Part shown: piece by piece, positions 26,526 through 35,895 of the stretch
Layout: every line of letters starts with the position of its first letter
Position numbering within the stretch: position 1 is the stretch's first letter
Origin: Pedobacter sp. MC2016-14
GTDB taxonomy: Bacteria > Bacteroidota > Bacteroidia > Sphingobacteriales > Sphingobacteriaceae
Length of the DNA stretch: 64,000 nucleotides
NCBI RefSeq assembly: GCF_020991475.1
Contig: NZ_JAJMPA010000001.1
Location: forward strand, 2,108,001 to 2,172,000
Reading direction: 5' to 3'
Made by a program: the position numbers and the translations under genes
The notes under the pieces: generated by a model
What the model was told of the DNA's origin: nothing
Database searches by the model: none
What the model saw: the letters and a program-made list of their open reading frames with translations, nothing else

Positions 26526-28907
26526 TTGTGTGTGCGTTTGTTACACATCCCTTTGCTTAAGTTTTTTAAGGCCAGGCTCCTTTTAAGCTTTTTTTCTTTT
26601 ATTCTGGTTATTCTGATTTGGGTATTGGCTTACCTGTCTATAGACAGGAAGCAGCAGCAACTTAGGTCTTTTTCATCTAATCTTACCCAAATTCAAATTC
26701 AGTATCTTGAAAGTATAAATAATGTTCAGAAGTTTATGCTTTCAGGTTTCCATGACCCCAGCTTTTACGGTACTGGTAAACAAGCGGAGATTGATGGCTT
26801 TTTAGCCCAGCAAAACCAAATTTATGGTGATTTAAATACTTTAAAAAGTGCAGCGCAAAAGAACAATCTGCACGTTAGCCACAACCTGGACAGCTTAGTT
26901 TCGTTGAGTAAGCAAACATTGCAAACTGGCAAATTGCTAAAGCAAATTTACTACAGGCGTGGTTTTGAAGATTATGGCCTGGAAGGCAGGATGAGGAAAG
27001 AAGCCCATTGGATGGAAGATTCCAGTAAGGTTTCTAAAATATTAATCCTGCAGCTGAGGCGTCATGAAAAAGACTACATGCTGCGGGGCAGAATGGAATT
27101 TGCAAAGCTGTTTTTTACTGAAGTGGATAACCTCATTTCCAGTAATCGCAATGGCGAAAACAATGTGCACCTGAAATACTACAAAGCATACTTTCTGGCT
27201 TTGTTTAACGATACGGAACAATTGGGCATCCACAAAACCAGGGGACTGGTGCCAAAAACACAGTCGCTGATTGCGCAGTTTGATCAACATTATCAGCTTA
27301 CCAATAGTATTTCTGCCCATGAAATACGGCAACTTGAGACATTTTTTACCAGGCTCCTGCTGGGCGTTTCCGTGATTTTGGCCATACTGATCATTTGGTT
27401 AAGCTGGGTGCTTTCTAGTTACCTTACCCGCGACATTAAGGAACTGAATAAGCGAATGGCTGTATTTATTGCATCAGATTTTAAGGTGATTGCCGAGCAG
27501 CAACCAGAAAAGAGCATTATGCCCAACAGCATTGAGATTGAAAAGCTGTATACGGACTTTAGCCTACTCAAAAGGACACTCATCAATTACATCACAAAGA
27601 TAAATCAGAATGCTACAGAAATCCAGTATCAGTCTGTAAAATCACAGGAACTGAATGAAGAACTGCAGGTGCAGGCAGAAGAATTACAGCAGCAGGCTGA
27701 CGAACTACAAGTGCTAAACGAAGAGCTTCGTTTTCAAAGGGAGCAGGAGCATGATGCCCGTGAAGGGGCAGAAAGAGCAAACCAGGCTAAAAGTACTTTC
27801 CTGGCTACCATGAGCCATGAAATCCGCACGCCTATGAACGGAGTTTTGGGTATGACCTCTCTACTTAGGGAAACTAAATTGAACCCCGAACAGTCAGAAT
27901 ATGTAGAAATTTTGAAAACCAGCGGAGAAACTTTGTTGAGCGTGATCAATGATATTCTGGATTTTTCTAAAATAGAATCGGGCAAATTAGAGATAGAACC
28001 TCATGATTTTGAACTTAAACGATGTGTAGAGGAGGTAATGGGCATATTTGCTGAGCATGCTTCAAAAACAAATTTAAAGCTGGCTTATGAACTTGATGAA
28101 AGGATCCCTGTACGTTTATTTGCCGATAGCATGCGCATTAAACAGGTTTTGATTAACCTGATTGGCAATGCTATTAAGTTTACCAGTAAAGGGAAAATTA
28201 CATTGAGCATTAAGCAAGGTAAATATATTTCGGATCAGCTATTTGAGCTTGAATTTAAAATAGAAGATACTGGCATTGGTATTTCAAAGGATAAGTTGCG
28301 GGTACTATTTCAGCCATTTTCTCAGGTAGACTCTTCTACTACCCGTAAATATGGCGGTACGGGATTGGGATTGGTGATTTGTGAGCGATTGGTACATTTA
28401 CTTGGCGGTATCATCTATGTGAACAGCAAAGTTGGGGCTGGTTCTGTATTTACTTTTACCATTAAAGCAGAAAAAAGTACCATTGCTGTTCCTGTTGAAG
28501 TAAAGACCGATAACCGGGAATTATTGTCTCTGGATTTTTCCGCGCAATATCCGTTGCGTATTTTGTTGGCTGAAGATAACCTGATTAATCAGAAACTGAT
28601 CATACGCATTTTAAACAAACTGGGTTACGAACCTATGGTTGCTTTTAACGGGCTTGAAGTATTGTCGTTAATGGAGCTGCATACATTTGATTTGGTACTT
28701 ATGGATATACAGATGCCACAAATGGACGGTTTGGAGGCTACGCAGCGTATCAGGAAGGGTAATTTTAGTCAGCCTGTAATTATTGCCTTAACAGCCAATG
28801 CAATGATGGAAGACAGAGAAGAGTGTTTGCGTTCAGGAATGAACGATTATTTATCCAAACCGGTGCATATTGAAAGCTTATTAGAACGCTTAGCCAATAT
28901 AAAATAA
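26526..28907 (+). CDS. Hybrid sensor histidine kinase/response regulator
   Basis: A 793-aa membrane kinase. TM1 is at about 16-38, a helical extracytoplasmic region at about 40-275, TM2 at about 276-298, a HAMP-like linker and a Gln/Glu-rich coiled coil (about 370-420, [17 protein letters not shown]), then HisKA with [15 protein letters not shown] (His431), HATPase ([21 protein letters not shown]) and a receiver domain with [13 protein letters not shown] (Asp727). There is no DNA-binding output. The frame opens at a TTG (26526); a GTG at 26532 is an alternative. It begins 43 bases after the phosphoesterase and may share its transcript; the stimulus is unknown. Confidence 0.9.
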   Translation: MCVRLLHIPLLKFFKARLLLSFFSFILVILIWVLAYLSIDRKQQQLRSFSSNLTQIQIQYLESINNVQKFMLSGFHDPSFYGTGKQAEIDGFLAQQNQIYGDLNTLKSAAQKNNLHVSHNLDSLVSLSKQTLQTGKLLKQIYYRRGFEDYGLEGRMRKEAHWMEDSSKVSKILILQLRRHEKDYMLRGRMEFAKLFFTEVDNLISSNRNGENNVHLKYYKAYFLALFNDTEQLGIHKTRGLVPKTQSLIAQFDQHYQLTNSISAHEIRQLETFFTRLLLGVSVILAILIIWLSWVLSSYLTRDIKELNKRMAVFIASDFKVIAEQQPEKSIMPNSIEIEKLYTDFSLLKRTLINYITKINQNATEIQYQSVKSQELNEELQVQAEELQQQADELQVLNEELRFQREQEHDAREGAERANQAKSTFLATMSHEIRTPMNGVLGMTSLLRETKLNPEQSEYVEILKTSGETLLSVINDILDFSKIESGKLEIEPHDFELKRCVEEVMGIFAEHASKTNLKLAYELDERIPVRLFADSMRIKQVLINLIGNAIKFTSKGKITLSIKQGKYISDQLFELEFKIEDTGIGISKDKLRVLFQPFSQVDSSTTRKYGGTGLGLVICERLVHLLGGIIYVNSKVGAGSVFTFTIKAEKSTIAVPVEVKTDNRELLSLDFSAQYPLRILLAEDNLINQKLIIRILNKLGYEPMVAFNGLEVLSLMELHTFDLVLMDIQMPQMDGLEATQRIRKGNFSQPVIIALTANAMMEDREECLRSGMNDYLSKPVHIESLLERLANIK

Positions 28908-28911
28908 GCGG

Positions 28912-29118
28912 CTATTTGTTCGTTTTTTCTGCTTCTTTCAACGAGAGGTTGTAGTCTGCGGCCTGTGCTAGCGGTGCGCAATATTCAGGCATCTCACTAT
29001 TGTCTGCAAAATTTAGTATGTGGTCAAAGTGTTGCTTAAATAGCGCACTAAATGTCCTTTCATCGCCTTCAGTGTTTTGCGACAGGAATCGCTCTGACAA
29101 ATTCAATTGGATAGCCAT
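28912..29118 (-). CDS. Small hypothetical protein
   Basis: A 68-aa frame with ATG at 29116-29118 fills the gap after the hybrid kinase and ends 4 bases beyond the kinase stop on the opposite strand. It starts MAIQLNLSERFLSQNTEGDE and contains no signal peptide, membrane span or known motif. It is not a shadow of another gene, which favours a real gene, but no family is recognised. Confidence 0.5.
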   Translation of the reverse strand: MAIQLNLSERFLSQNTEGDERTFSALFKQHFDHILNFADNSEMPEYCAPLAQAADYNLSLKEAEKTNK

Positions 29119-29181
29119 AATCTCGGAATTTTTCAGTTGTAAAGCTAGCTGATGAAAATTATTTAAATGTTAACCTGATAT

Positions 29182-29189
29182 TATGTTTG
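29182..29189 (+). promoter_or_regulatory. -7 element before the small membrane-protein gene
   Basis: TATGTTTG matches TAnnTTTG. A TTTA lies 16 nt upstream (29162-29165), closer than the usual 19-21 nt. The leader to the ATG at 29288 would be about 90 bases. Confidence 0.35.
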
Positions 29190-29287
29190 TAGTTAGCTTT
29201 CAGAACTATCCAACCCTTTAGTGAATTGCTATTTTATCAAAGTAAACCTTTTTGGAACTGGTTTGTTAATTACAAAACGATAAGGCA

Positions 29288-29503
29288 ATGGGATTTATTA
29301 AAAATGCAGTAATAGGGATCGCACTTTACGAAGTAGCGAAATATACGCTCAAAAAGGGATGGCTGAGTCATAATTTAAATGATGATTTAGATGTGGGCAG
29401 TAACCCGAAAACACCCCTTACAGGTCACTATTTTAGAAACGATGAGGAAGACCCCTGGAAAAATTCATTGGCCAACGATGAGCTAAGGGCACCGGATTCC
29501 TAA
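29288..29503 (+). CDS. Small putative membrane-anchored protein
   Basis: A 71-aa protein. The N-terminus (MGFIKNAVIGIALYEVAKYT) is a short hydrophobic or amphipathic helix that could insert into or lie on the membrane; the rest is acidic and polar (DDLDVGSNPKTPLTGHYF). A promoter-like TATGTTTG lies upstream. It resembles short hypothetical proteins of Sphingobacteriaceae in style, but no function can be given. Confidence 0.65.
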   Translation: MGFIKNAVIGIALYEVAKYTLKKGWLSHNLNDDLDVGSNPKTPLTGHYFRNDEEDPWKNSLANDELRAPDS

Positions 29504-29615
29504 AAACTTAACAAGTTTTAAATCTATCTATTTTTATACAAATGTCTGAATAACTCAAAAATGCTTTTTGCTGTCGGCTATTTCTTTATTTGGAAATGGG
29601 TTCAACCCGATTTTT

Positions 29616-30776
29616 TTATGGAAACAACTTTAAAAAATGTGCCAGGTATTCCCCAGTCATTCTTTCCCAGCTAAAGTGCTGTATGGTATAATTAACCGTT
29701 TCAGTAGCATCTGCTGCACTGGCTTTTCGGGGCTGTAATTTATGATTAATGGCATAAATCCAGGATGCCCGGTGCGCAGGAGGCAAGAGCATTCCATTTT
29801 TGCCATCTTTAATGGCATCGGTTATTCCGCCTGTAGCGGCAGCATATACCTTAGTGCCACACATAGCTGCTTCAAGGCATACCAGGCCAAAGCCTTCCAT
29901 ATCGCCGCTTACCGGAATATTGGGCATTAGAAAAGCATCAGCAATGCCTAGAATGGCTGAGATTTCCTCAAATGGCAGTTTACCCATGCGTACAACGTTA
30001 TTGTGCATGGAAGACTGCTTAATAAGCGCTTCCATTTTGCTTTCATCAGATGGTGTTCCCAAAAAAAGTTCTACCGGTGTTTTTACAAAAGCAGGTAAAT
30101 ATTGAAAAAACCTGCTGCCAGTGCTTTTTTTACTTACAGGCCCTATTACGAGGAGCAAAAACTGCTCATCCAATGAAGGTAAAACATTTTTAATAAACCA
30201 GGAGAAGCCCTTTCTCTTTACCGGTCGGCCCATAACTACCAGAATCCGGCGGTTTTTAAGATCTGTGTGGTATTTTTCAAGTACCAGCTTTTCAACCTCT
30301 GCTCTGGCCAGTGCAGGACGGATCTCTGTATCCACCCCATTATTTACTACAACAATTTTTTCAGCAGCAATATTCCGCTCAATACAAGCCTGTGCAGTAG
30401 CCTGACTTACCGCAAATATCAAATCAAATCGGTTAAACACAGGCAAAATAAGACGCCGGTAAATAAAATTAGGATAAACTACATCAAGACCATGAACAGT
30501 AACGGTTCTTTTTAAATGTCCGGGTATTTTATGCAGGAGGGAACAGGCAGCCATTAAGCCATCATTAAAGTGAATAATGGAGATCTCAGGGTGTTCCTTG
30601 CAAATTTCCCTGATCCGGCGGTGTAATTTTAAAAAGAACCTAATCCTGCTGCCTTCCCCCTCATACACAAGAAGGTGTACAGGAAGATATTTTTGAATGC
30701 CATTGATTAGTTCCAGACTTTGCTTTTCCATCCCACCCGTAGCAGGAGGGTATTTATGGCTTACAAATAAGATCAT
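29616..30776 (-). CDS. Glycosyltransferase family 4 protein
   Basis: A 386-aa GT-B fold glycosyltransferase. The N-terminal domain begins MILFVSHKYPPATGGMEKQS, a typical glycine-rich acceptor-side loop. The C-terminal nucleotide-sugar domain has VVMGRPVKRKGFSW and the EX7E-like DMEGFGLVCLEAAMCG. It is the last gene of a four-gene minus-strand cluster and overlaps the flippase-like gene by 4 bases. It probably transfers a sugar to a lipid or lipid-linked acceptor at the inner membrane face; donor and acceptor are unknown. Confidence 0.9.
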   Translation of the reverse strand: MILFVSHKYPPATGGMEKQSLELINGIQKYLPVHLLVYEGEGSRIRFFLKLHRRIREICKEHPEISIIHFNDGLMAACSLLHKIPGHLKRTVTVHGLDVVYPNFIYRRLILPVFNRFDLIFAVSQATAQACIERNIAAEKIVVVNNGVDTEIRPALARAEVEKLVLEKYHTDLKNRRILVVMGRPVKRKGFSWFIKNVLPSLDEQFLLLVIGPVSKKSTGSRFFQYLPAFVKTPVELFLGTPSDESKMEALIKQSSMHNNVVRMGKLPFEEISAILGIADAFLMPNIPVSGDMEGFGLVCLEAAMCGTKVYAAATGGITDAIKDGKNGMLLPPAHRASWIYAINHKLQPRKASAADATETVNYTIQHFSWERMTGEYLAHFLKLFP

Positions 30777-31744
30777 GATGAAGTGTTTAACAGTGCTGGC
30801 TCCCTGTTTTTAAATACTAAAAAGTAAATGGCTATGCCCAGGACAATCCATACCAGCTGCCTCGTCCTGCGCAATATAGAAGCTACAATCCATATTTCCG
30901 TTCCGGGAATCCCAATGGTCATGAGCATAATTTTATTGCCATATTCCTCAATTCCAATTTGCCCAGGGATAAAAGCACCGGCTGTTTTAAAAAAAATAAC
31001 CCCCATATCAACCAATAAGGCTTGTATGACGGTAACCTCTATGTTTAAAAACTTTAAAATAAGATAAAACTCCAGTGCCCCAAAAAACCAATGTAAAGTT
31101 GCAAAAACACAAGACAAGAACAATTTGTATTTATGGTATTTAAAATGGTGTTTTAATCCTTCAATTATTTCGGCCACTTTTAACAAGAACGGTTTAAGTT
31201 TTTGCTTTAACCATGACCTGAAGAACCAAGCTATCGCCAAAAACAGGCACAGGCCTGCGGTTCCGTAATAAACAATATAGGTATTGCCAGCTGCTGGTAT
31301 TATGCTTAGCGTGTTCTGATTGGTAAAAAGTATAAGGGCTACAAAGAAAAACAGCAGCAGCTGCGTTAAGATCATCACCATCCTGGAGCTAATGATAGAT
31401 ACGATAACCGTTTTTTGATCCAGCTCATCTGCTTTAAGCAATACGCCTTTAAAAGCGTCGCCGCCCACAATACTTGCCGGGTTAACCAGCGCAAGGGTTT
31501 CGCCGACATGACGGATCATGAACAGCCTGTATATGGATACGGCATTAGATTTTTCTCCTAAACAATACTTCCAGCTCAGTGTGCCCAGGTAATAGGCTAC
31601 CAAAGTAATCAACAATAACGCCCCAAATTTATAACCAATTTTTTCAAGCGAATTCGCTACTTTTTCAAAGTCGGTAGCGCTGATAAACACAAACAGTGAA
31701 CAAACAATGCAAAGGGCGAGACCGATTTTAAGTACCTTATGCAT
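30773..31744 (-). CDS. Flippase-like membrane protein (UPF0104/lysylphosphatidylglycerol synthase TM type)
   Basis: A 323-aa integral membrane protein with about eight hydrophobic segments and the conserved stretches RHVGETLALVNPASIVGGDA, VSIISSRMVMI and FIPGQIGIEEYGNKI, characteristic of the lysylphosphatidylglycerol synthase transmembrane family. The cytosolic aminoacyltransferase domain of MprF is absent, so it is the stand-alone form, often found with glycosyltransferases and thought to move or shape lipids. It lies between two GT4 genes, 4 bases after one and overlapping the other. Glycolipid translocation is the favoured role. Confidence 0.88.
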   Translation of the reverse strand: MHKVLKIGLALCIVCSLFVFISATDFEKVANSLEKIGYKFGALLLITLVAYYLGTLSWKYCLGEKSNAVSIYRLFMIRHVGETLALVNPASIVGGDAFKGVLLKADELDQKTVIVSIISSRMVMILTQLLLFFFVALILFTNQNTLSIIPAAGNTYIVYYGTAGLCLFLAIAWFFRSWLKQKLKPFLLKVAEIIEGLKHHFKYHKYKLFLSCVFATLHWFFGALEFYLILKFLNIEVTVIQALLVDMGVIFFKTAGAFIPGQIGIEEYGNKIMLMTIGIPGTEIWIVASILRRTRQLVWIVLGIAIYFLVFKNREPALLNTSS

Positions 31745-31748
31745 ATTG

Positions 31749-32924
31749 TTATGCCAATTTCAGCTGCGGTATTTCCGATAAGGCTTTTAAGTCGCTAAAA
31801 TATTTAATCGCAAGTTCAGACCAGTTCAGCACCTTACTTTGCTGCAATCCTTTTGCTATGAATTGATCACGAAGTTGATGATTTTGCAATAAGAGAAGGA
31901 TCTTCTCTGTAAAATCCTCAGCATCATAGGGAGAACATTTAAAACCATTTACGCCTTGTTCGATAAAATCCCGGGAACCACCACCATCAGCGATAATACA
32001 GGGTAAGCCCGATGCCATTGCTTCCAGCACTACATTTCCGTAAGTTTCGGAGATAGAAGGGAAAAGGAAAATTGTAGCGCTGGCGTACAAAGCAGCCAGG
32101 GCTTTGTGATCGACCTTACCGACAAATACCGCATTTTTCATACTGGCTTCACATGCTGTTTTTGCCGTGCCATCGCCTGCAATTACAAAGTTTACTTTAA
32201 TGTTCTGCTCCTGCAAGATATTGTATACTGCAAACAAGGTTTCGAGGTTCTTTTCCCATACCAGTCGGCTGGCAAAGAAAATTGTTGGATCATCATTCCC
32301 TGTAAGTTGCCTTAACAATTCAGGATTTCTGTGTTTTGGTGAAAACAGCTGAGTATCCATACCACGTTTCCATAATTTCATACGTGAAACTTCAATGCCC
32401 ATTAAAGTAAGTTCATCTTTAATGGTTTCTGAAGGAATATAAATGGTGTCGCACTGATTGTAAAAAGTCTTATGGCTTTCTGCCACCAGTTGTTTTACCT
32501 TGTTAATTAAAAAAGGGGTATGTTTTAAATAATAATCAATATAGGATATAAAGTGCGTATGGTAAATAGAGAGCACAGGCAGGAAGTTTCGATTTGCGTA
32601 TTTTATCGCAAAATTTCCGAGTAGTGAAGGCGTAGCAATATGTATTACATCTGGCAAAAAAGTATTTAGTTTTTCTTTGATTTCTGTTTTTATCAAAACG
32701 GGCAAAGCCATGGTGTAACTTGCATTGACGGGGAGGGTAATGGAAGGGATCTTTAAACATTCAAAGCCAGAAATCCTGTTGGGCCCGGTACCACATATAA
32801 ATAAAAATTCAAACTCAGCCGGGTCAATCCGTTTGATGAGCTGGAACATGGTGCGGGAGGCACCGTCAGAATCTTCTACCAGGATTTCTGCAAAAAATGC
32901 AACCCTAACTCTCTTTTTCAACAT
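31749..32924 (-). CDS. Glycosyltransferase family 4 protein
   Basis: A 391-aa GT4 enzyme. It begins VRVAFFAEILVEDSDGASRT and in the C-terminal half has FFASRLVWEKNLETLFAVY, FVIAGDGTAKTAC and the donor-binding SETYGNVVLEAMASGLPC followed by IIADGGGSRDF. The pattern resembles glycolipid mannosyl/glucosyl-transferases (diacylglycerol or phosphatidylinositol type). It is co-directional with and 18 bases after the phosphodiesterase gene, and 4 bases before the flippase-like gene. The acceptor could be a diacylglycerol or sphingolipid, but sequence alone does not decide. Confidence 0.9.
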   Translation of the reverse strand: MLKKRVRVAFFAEILVEDSDGASRTMFQLIKRIDPAEFEFLFICGTGPNRISGFECLKIPSITLPVNASYTMALPVLIKTEIKEKLNTFLPDVIHIATPSLLGNFAIKYANRNFLPVLSIYHTHFISYIDYYLKHTPFLINKVKQLVAESHKTFYNQCDTIYIPSETIKDELTLMGIEVSRMKLWKRGMDTQLFSPKHRNPELLRQLTGNDDPTIFFASRLVWEKNLETLFAVYNILQEQNIKVNFVIAGDGTAKTACEASMKNAVFVGKVDHKALAALYASATIFLFPSISETYGNVVLEAMASGLPCIIADGGGSRDFIEQGVNGFKCSPYDAEDFTEKILLLLQNHQLRDQFIAKGLQQSKVLNWSELAIKYFSDLKALSEIPQLKLA

Positions 32925-32942
32925 TATCCTCTTCTTTTATCT

Positions 32943-33806
32943 TTATTTACTTTCTTCTGCCCTGGCATATATGGCCTCTCTAACAAAAGACTTTTCTCTT
33001 GCCAGCAAAAAATTACGGAGTTCTGTTAGTTTGTCTGTATTGATCAAATCTACCCCGCAGGAAAGCAAAGCAGACCATACCGATTTATTTTCCGGTGATG
33101 CCCATAACCTTACTTTTTTGCCGTTTTGATGGGCCATGCTCACATACCTGGATAGTTTTTCTTTTTCGGAAAGCGGCATTTCGCCCTTTCCCTGCCAGTT
33201 AATCAAGCTGGAATATTTACAGCTGGATGTCTGAAAGATATTTTCTGGTTGCGGCTCTTCTCGTACTTCCATCAGGTCCTCGTCTATAAAAGCCAGACGA
33301 TAAGTTTGCGATTTTAACAATTCATACGGTTTATGACCGGTAATTACGATAGTAACCTGTCTTTTGATGACTGCTCCATTTTCATAGCTAGACAAGATTG
33401 ATTTGTATTTATAAAGCAGCAGTTCCAGTTCTTTATAGGTACTGTTAGCATCAGATTTGATGTCTATCATTAGGGTGAGTTGCGAAGCAGGAGCGGAGAG
33501 CCGGTTGTTTTTGTCCTGAATGATTTGCATGAGCGGGTTAAAGTATAGCTGCTCCAGTGTTTTTCTTTTTTTAAAACGGGGTAGAAGGTGCGCTACAATA
33601 AGTTCTCCGTCTCTCAGGTAAATGTCGGCCTCAATGTGTGCGTATCCATTTTCCAGTGCATCATACAAAGGCCGTTGGTGCCAATAATCGTTGTGTGCGA
33701 AGCCTTGAGAAAGGAAGCTGGTTTGAGAATGGCAGGTTATTGCTTTAAAAACCAGGAGAACAAAAAGGATCAATTTCAGGTGCTTTTGACTTATTGCTAC
33801 TTGCAT
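32943..33806 (-). CDS. Secreted glycerophosphodiesterase/PI-PLC-like protein (AIM6 type)
   Basis: A protein of about 287 aa from ATG 33804-33806 (MQVAISQKHLKLILFVLLVF, a signal peptide). The longer open frame to 33953 runs into the repeat element and is unlikely to be used. The catalytic core is QGFAHNDYWHQRPLYDAL, then HIEADIYLRDGELIVAH, providing the His, Glu-x-Asp and second His of the GDPD/PI-PLC-like fold; LTLMIDIKSDA and WASPENKSVW follow. It resembles the AIM6-type branch. It leads the glycolipid-like cluster and may hydrolyse a phosphodiester lipid head group in the periplasm. Confidence 0.83.
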   Translation of the reverse strand: MQVAISQKHLKLILFVLLVFKAITCHSQTSFLSQGFAHNDYWHQRPLYDALENGYAHIEADIYLRDGELIVAHLLPRFKKRKTLEQLYFNPLMQIIQDKNNRLSAPASQLTLMIDIKSDANSTYKELELLLYKYKSILSSYENGAVIKRQVTIVITGHKPYELLKSQTYRLAFIDEDLMEVREEPQPENIFQTSSCKYSSLINWQGKGEMPLSEKEKLSRYVSMAHQNGKKVRLWASPENKSVWSALLSCGVDLINTDKLTELRNFLLAREKSFVREAIYARAEESK

Positions 33807-33919
33807 CGTAAATTTTATTTGTTGCCGCAAGGTACCAGAGTAATATTTACAAAGCATTAACAGTAGGTAAAGGAATAGGGCTCGACTATTATTTGGAATA
33901 TGATAATCCATGTTACCAG

Positions 33920-34079
33920 CCTGCGTCCGGCATGCGTATATACCATCAAGCAATCACGTCCGAGTCACGTTCAGATCAACTTCAAGGTTGAAAGGCATTT
34001 AGGTTTCTCAACCCTTACGCAATCCCGAAGTTGATTAAAGCCAAAGGTTAAGTTGGTATATACGCATGCCGGACGCAGG
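33920..34079. repeat. 160-bp element with 26-bp perfect terminal inverted repeats
   Basis: Positions 33920-33945 and 34054-34079 are perfect 26-bp inverted repeats (ends CCTGCGTCCGGC / GCCGGACGCAGG). Inside, ATCAACTTC (33975-33983) is complementary to GAAGTTGAT (34027-34035), and an imperfect AAGGTTGAAA / TTTCTCAACCCTT pair is nested within. The whole could fold into one long interrupted hairpin. No protein is encoded and no clear target-site duplication flanks it. It lies in the 447-base divergent gap 33807-34253, which otherwise holds only promoter space. MITE-like or REP-like origin is possible. Confidence 0.7.
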
Positions 34080-34253
34080 TAAGAAAAAACGCTGCCTATC
34101 TATGCCGCATTTTCTGGATGTGACCGACTTGGTCAATCAAATAGTGTCTATCTTATCAAATTAAAAAATCGCCATTTTTTGTAACTAAATATGCTTTGAA
34201 ATGTCTTAATATGGAATTTGAGTCTGAATGGACGCTATAAGGGGAACAAAGAT

Positions 34254-34895
34254 ATGGATAGAAGATTGTTAAGAAATGTACACGACAAAATAATTGCCGG
34301 CGTTTCATCAGGAATTGGAGAATATATGGAGGTGGATGTAACGATAATCCGCTTGCTCTTTGTGTTATCCACTATTTTCTTATTTGGTACGGGTGCGCTT
34401 GTTTATTTAATCATGTGGATTATAGTGCCCGTGAATAATGATCCTGCGGCAAGGTTTTCGAAATTTGGTGATTTCTTTAAAGACCCGGTACAGCCTATGG
34501 GTGATTTTGCTGATCCGAAAACGTATACAGTAGAGGATGCTGCTGAAAAAGCGACTCCAAACTGGAGTTCGGCAACATTTGGCAAAGAGAAATTTACAGC
34601 CGGGAAGCCTGAGGACCCGCTCAAGCCCTTTCCTAAAGATACGGAAACCGGTCGTACGGTTGGGGGCTTGTTTCTTCTGGTTATTGGGGTTTACTTTTTG
34701 CTCAATGAGTTTAATATCATTCCTTTCTGGTTTAGCCTGAGTAAATTATGGCCATTGGTTTTCGTAGCCATCGGAATTAGCTTTATCCTGAAATCTAAAA
34801 GAAAGAATAATTGGGAAGATTGGAAAAATCAGCAAGATCATAATTTTAGGCAAAATGATGCCGGTGATGCTAAATCATCAAATGATAATCCTTAA
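34254..34895 (+). CDS. PspC-domain membrane protein
   Basis: About 213 aa from the ATG at 34254; the frame opens at a TTG at 34218 but MDRRLLRNVHDKIIAGVSSG is the normal PspC start. The PspC domain (about 1-60) has VSSGIGEYMEVDVTIIRLLF and a membrane span. A polar linker (about 65-140) leads to two further hydrophobic segments (about 143-185), similar to LiaI/LiaF-type transmembrane modules. The next gene, 14 bases downstream, encodes a LiaF-like protein. Together they probably sense or stabilise envelope stress at the inner membrane. Confidence 0.88.
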   Translation: MDRRLLRNVHDKIIAGVSSGIGEYMEVDVTIIRLLFVLSTIFLFGTGALVYLIMWIIVPVNNDPAARFSKFGDFFKDPVQPMGDFADPKTYTVEDAAEKATPNWSSATFGKEKFTAGKPEDPLKPFPKDTETGRTVGGLFLLVIGVYFLLNEFNIIPFWFSLSKLWPLVFVAIGISFILKSKRKNNWEDWKNQQDHNFRQNDAGDAKSSNDNP

Positions 34896-34909
34896 TTAAA
34901 AATAACGAG

Positions 34910-35857
34910 ATGAAACTGAATAGGGTAATTTGGGGCATTATATTGCTGTTTATTGGTGGCGTGCTGTTATTGGAAAACTTTGGGGTAATTGATTTTTATT
35001 GGGGTAACGTTTGGCGGTTTTGGCCGGTATTTTTAATCATTACAGGCTTAAACATCCTTTTTAGCCGGCAGCGCTCACAGACTGGTGCATTTATTTCCAT
35101 CGGTGTACTGGTGGTTATGCTGAGTTTCCTTTTTTTTAAAGGGCAACAGCCGGCAAGTCATACACGAGGTATCAGCGATGAAATAAAGGAAGAGATTGAA
35201 GGCTATTCAACTGACGATGAAAAGCACATGAGCTTTTTTGAACTTTACCATCCGGAGCAAGCTGCGGGCGTTAAAAGTGTGCTCCTGAACATTTCTGGTG
35301 GCGGAACTTCATTTGGGTTAAGTGGAGAGACGGATAGTTTGTTGTTTGCTGATGTAAGAAAAAGGCGGGGTTCTTTTTCTTTAAAGAGTGAAATCAATGA
35401 CAGCCTGCAGACCCTGACGTTTAAAACTCAGGAACGCAAGGGGAAATGGAACATTGGCGACGGGGGAAATGATGTTGATTTTAAGCTGAATACCCAACCA
35501 CTTTGGGAAATTGTAATGAACATGGGGGCTGGTGAAGTAAACTTTGATTTGTCTGACTACAAGGTGCGCAATTTCAAGTTTAATGGGGGCGCAGCAGCGA
35601 TGGACATTAAATTAGGCGATTTATTGCCAGTGGTAGATGTATCTGTTAAAACAGGTGTGGCAGATGTAAAAATCCGTATTCCGGAAGACAGCGGATGCCG
35701 GATACTAACTAAAACGGGCCTTTCTGCCAAAGATTTTAATGGTTTTACCAAACTGGATGACGGGACGTACGAAACACCAAATTACGCCAGTGCGGATAAA
35801 AAGATTTTTATTAACCTTGACGGTGGCCTGAGTAATTTTGAAGTGAAAAGGTATTAA
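34910..35857 (+). CDS. LiaF-like membrane protein (LiaI-LiaF TM region plus toastrack-like domain)
   Basis: A 315-aa protein. The N-terminal half contains closely spaced hydrophobic helices (about 7-25, 33-50, 60-78: VIWGIILLFIGGVLLLENFG) typical of LiaI/LiaF-like modules. The C-terminal part (about 110-315) is beta-rich with repeated GGG/GAG turns (FNGGAAAMDIKLGDL, VSVKTGVADVKIRIP) and resembles the LiaF/YvqF C-terminal domain. It forms a pair with the PspC gene 14 bases upstream. A role in cell-envelope stress signalling is inferred from family context. Confidence 0.83.
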   Translation: MKLNRVIWGIILLFIGGVLLLENFGVIDFYWGNVWRFWPVFLIITGLNILFSRQRSQTGAFISIGVLVVMLSFLFFKGQQPASHTRGISDEIKEEIEGYSTDDEKHMSFFELYHPEQAAGVKSVLLNISGGGTSFGLSGETDSLLFADVRKRRGSFSLKSEINDSLQTLTFKTQERKGKWNIGDGGNDVDFKLNTQPLWEIVMNMGAGEVNFDLSDYKVRNFKFNGGAAAMDIKLGDLLPVVDVSVKTGVADVKIRIPEDSGCRILTKTGLSAKDFNGFTKLDDGTYETPNYASADKKIFINLDGGLSNFEVKRY

Positions 35858-35867
35858 ACTTAATCTT

Positions 35868-35875
35868 TATCTTTG
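35868..35875 (+). promoter_or_regulatory. -7 element before ispG
   Basis: TATCTTTG matches TAnnTTTG, 20 bases before the ispG ATG. A TTTG at 35837-35840 is 27 nt upstream, farther than usual. It would allow ispG to be transcribed independently of the LiaF-like gene 38 bases upstream. Confidence 0.35.
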
Positions 35876-35895
35876 CCGTATAGATTCATCTAATT

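Noticed and set aside
33807..33953. N-terminal extension of the GDPD-like frame up to 33953
   Set aside because: The extension enters the inverted-repeat element and lacks protein-like features, while the ATG at 33806 begins a clear signal peptide.
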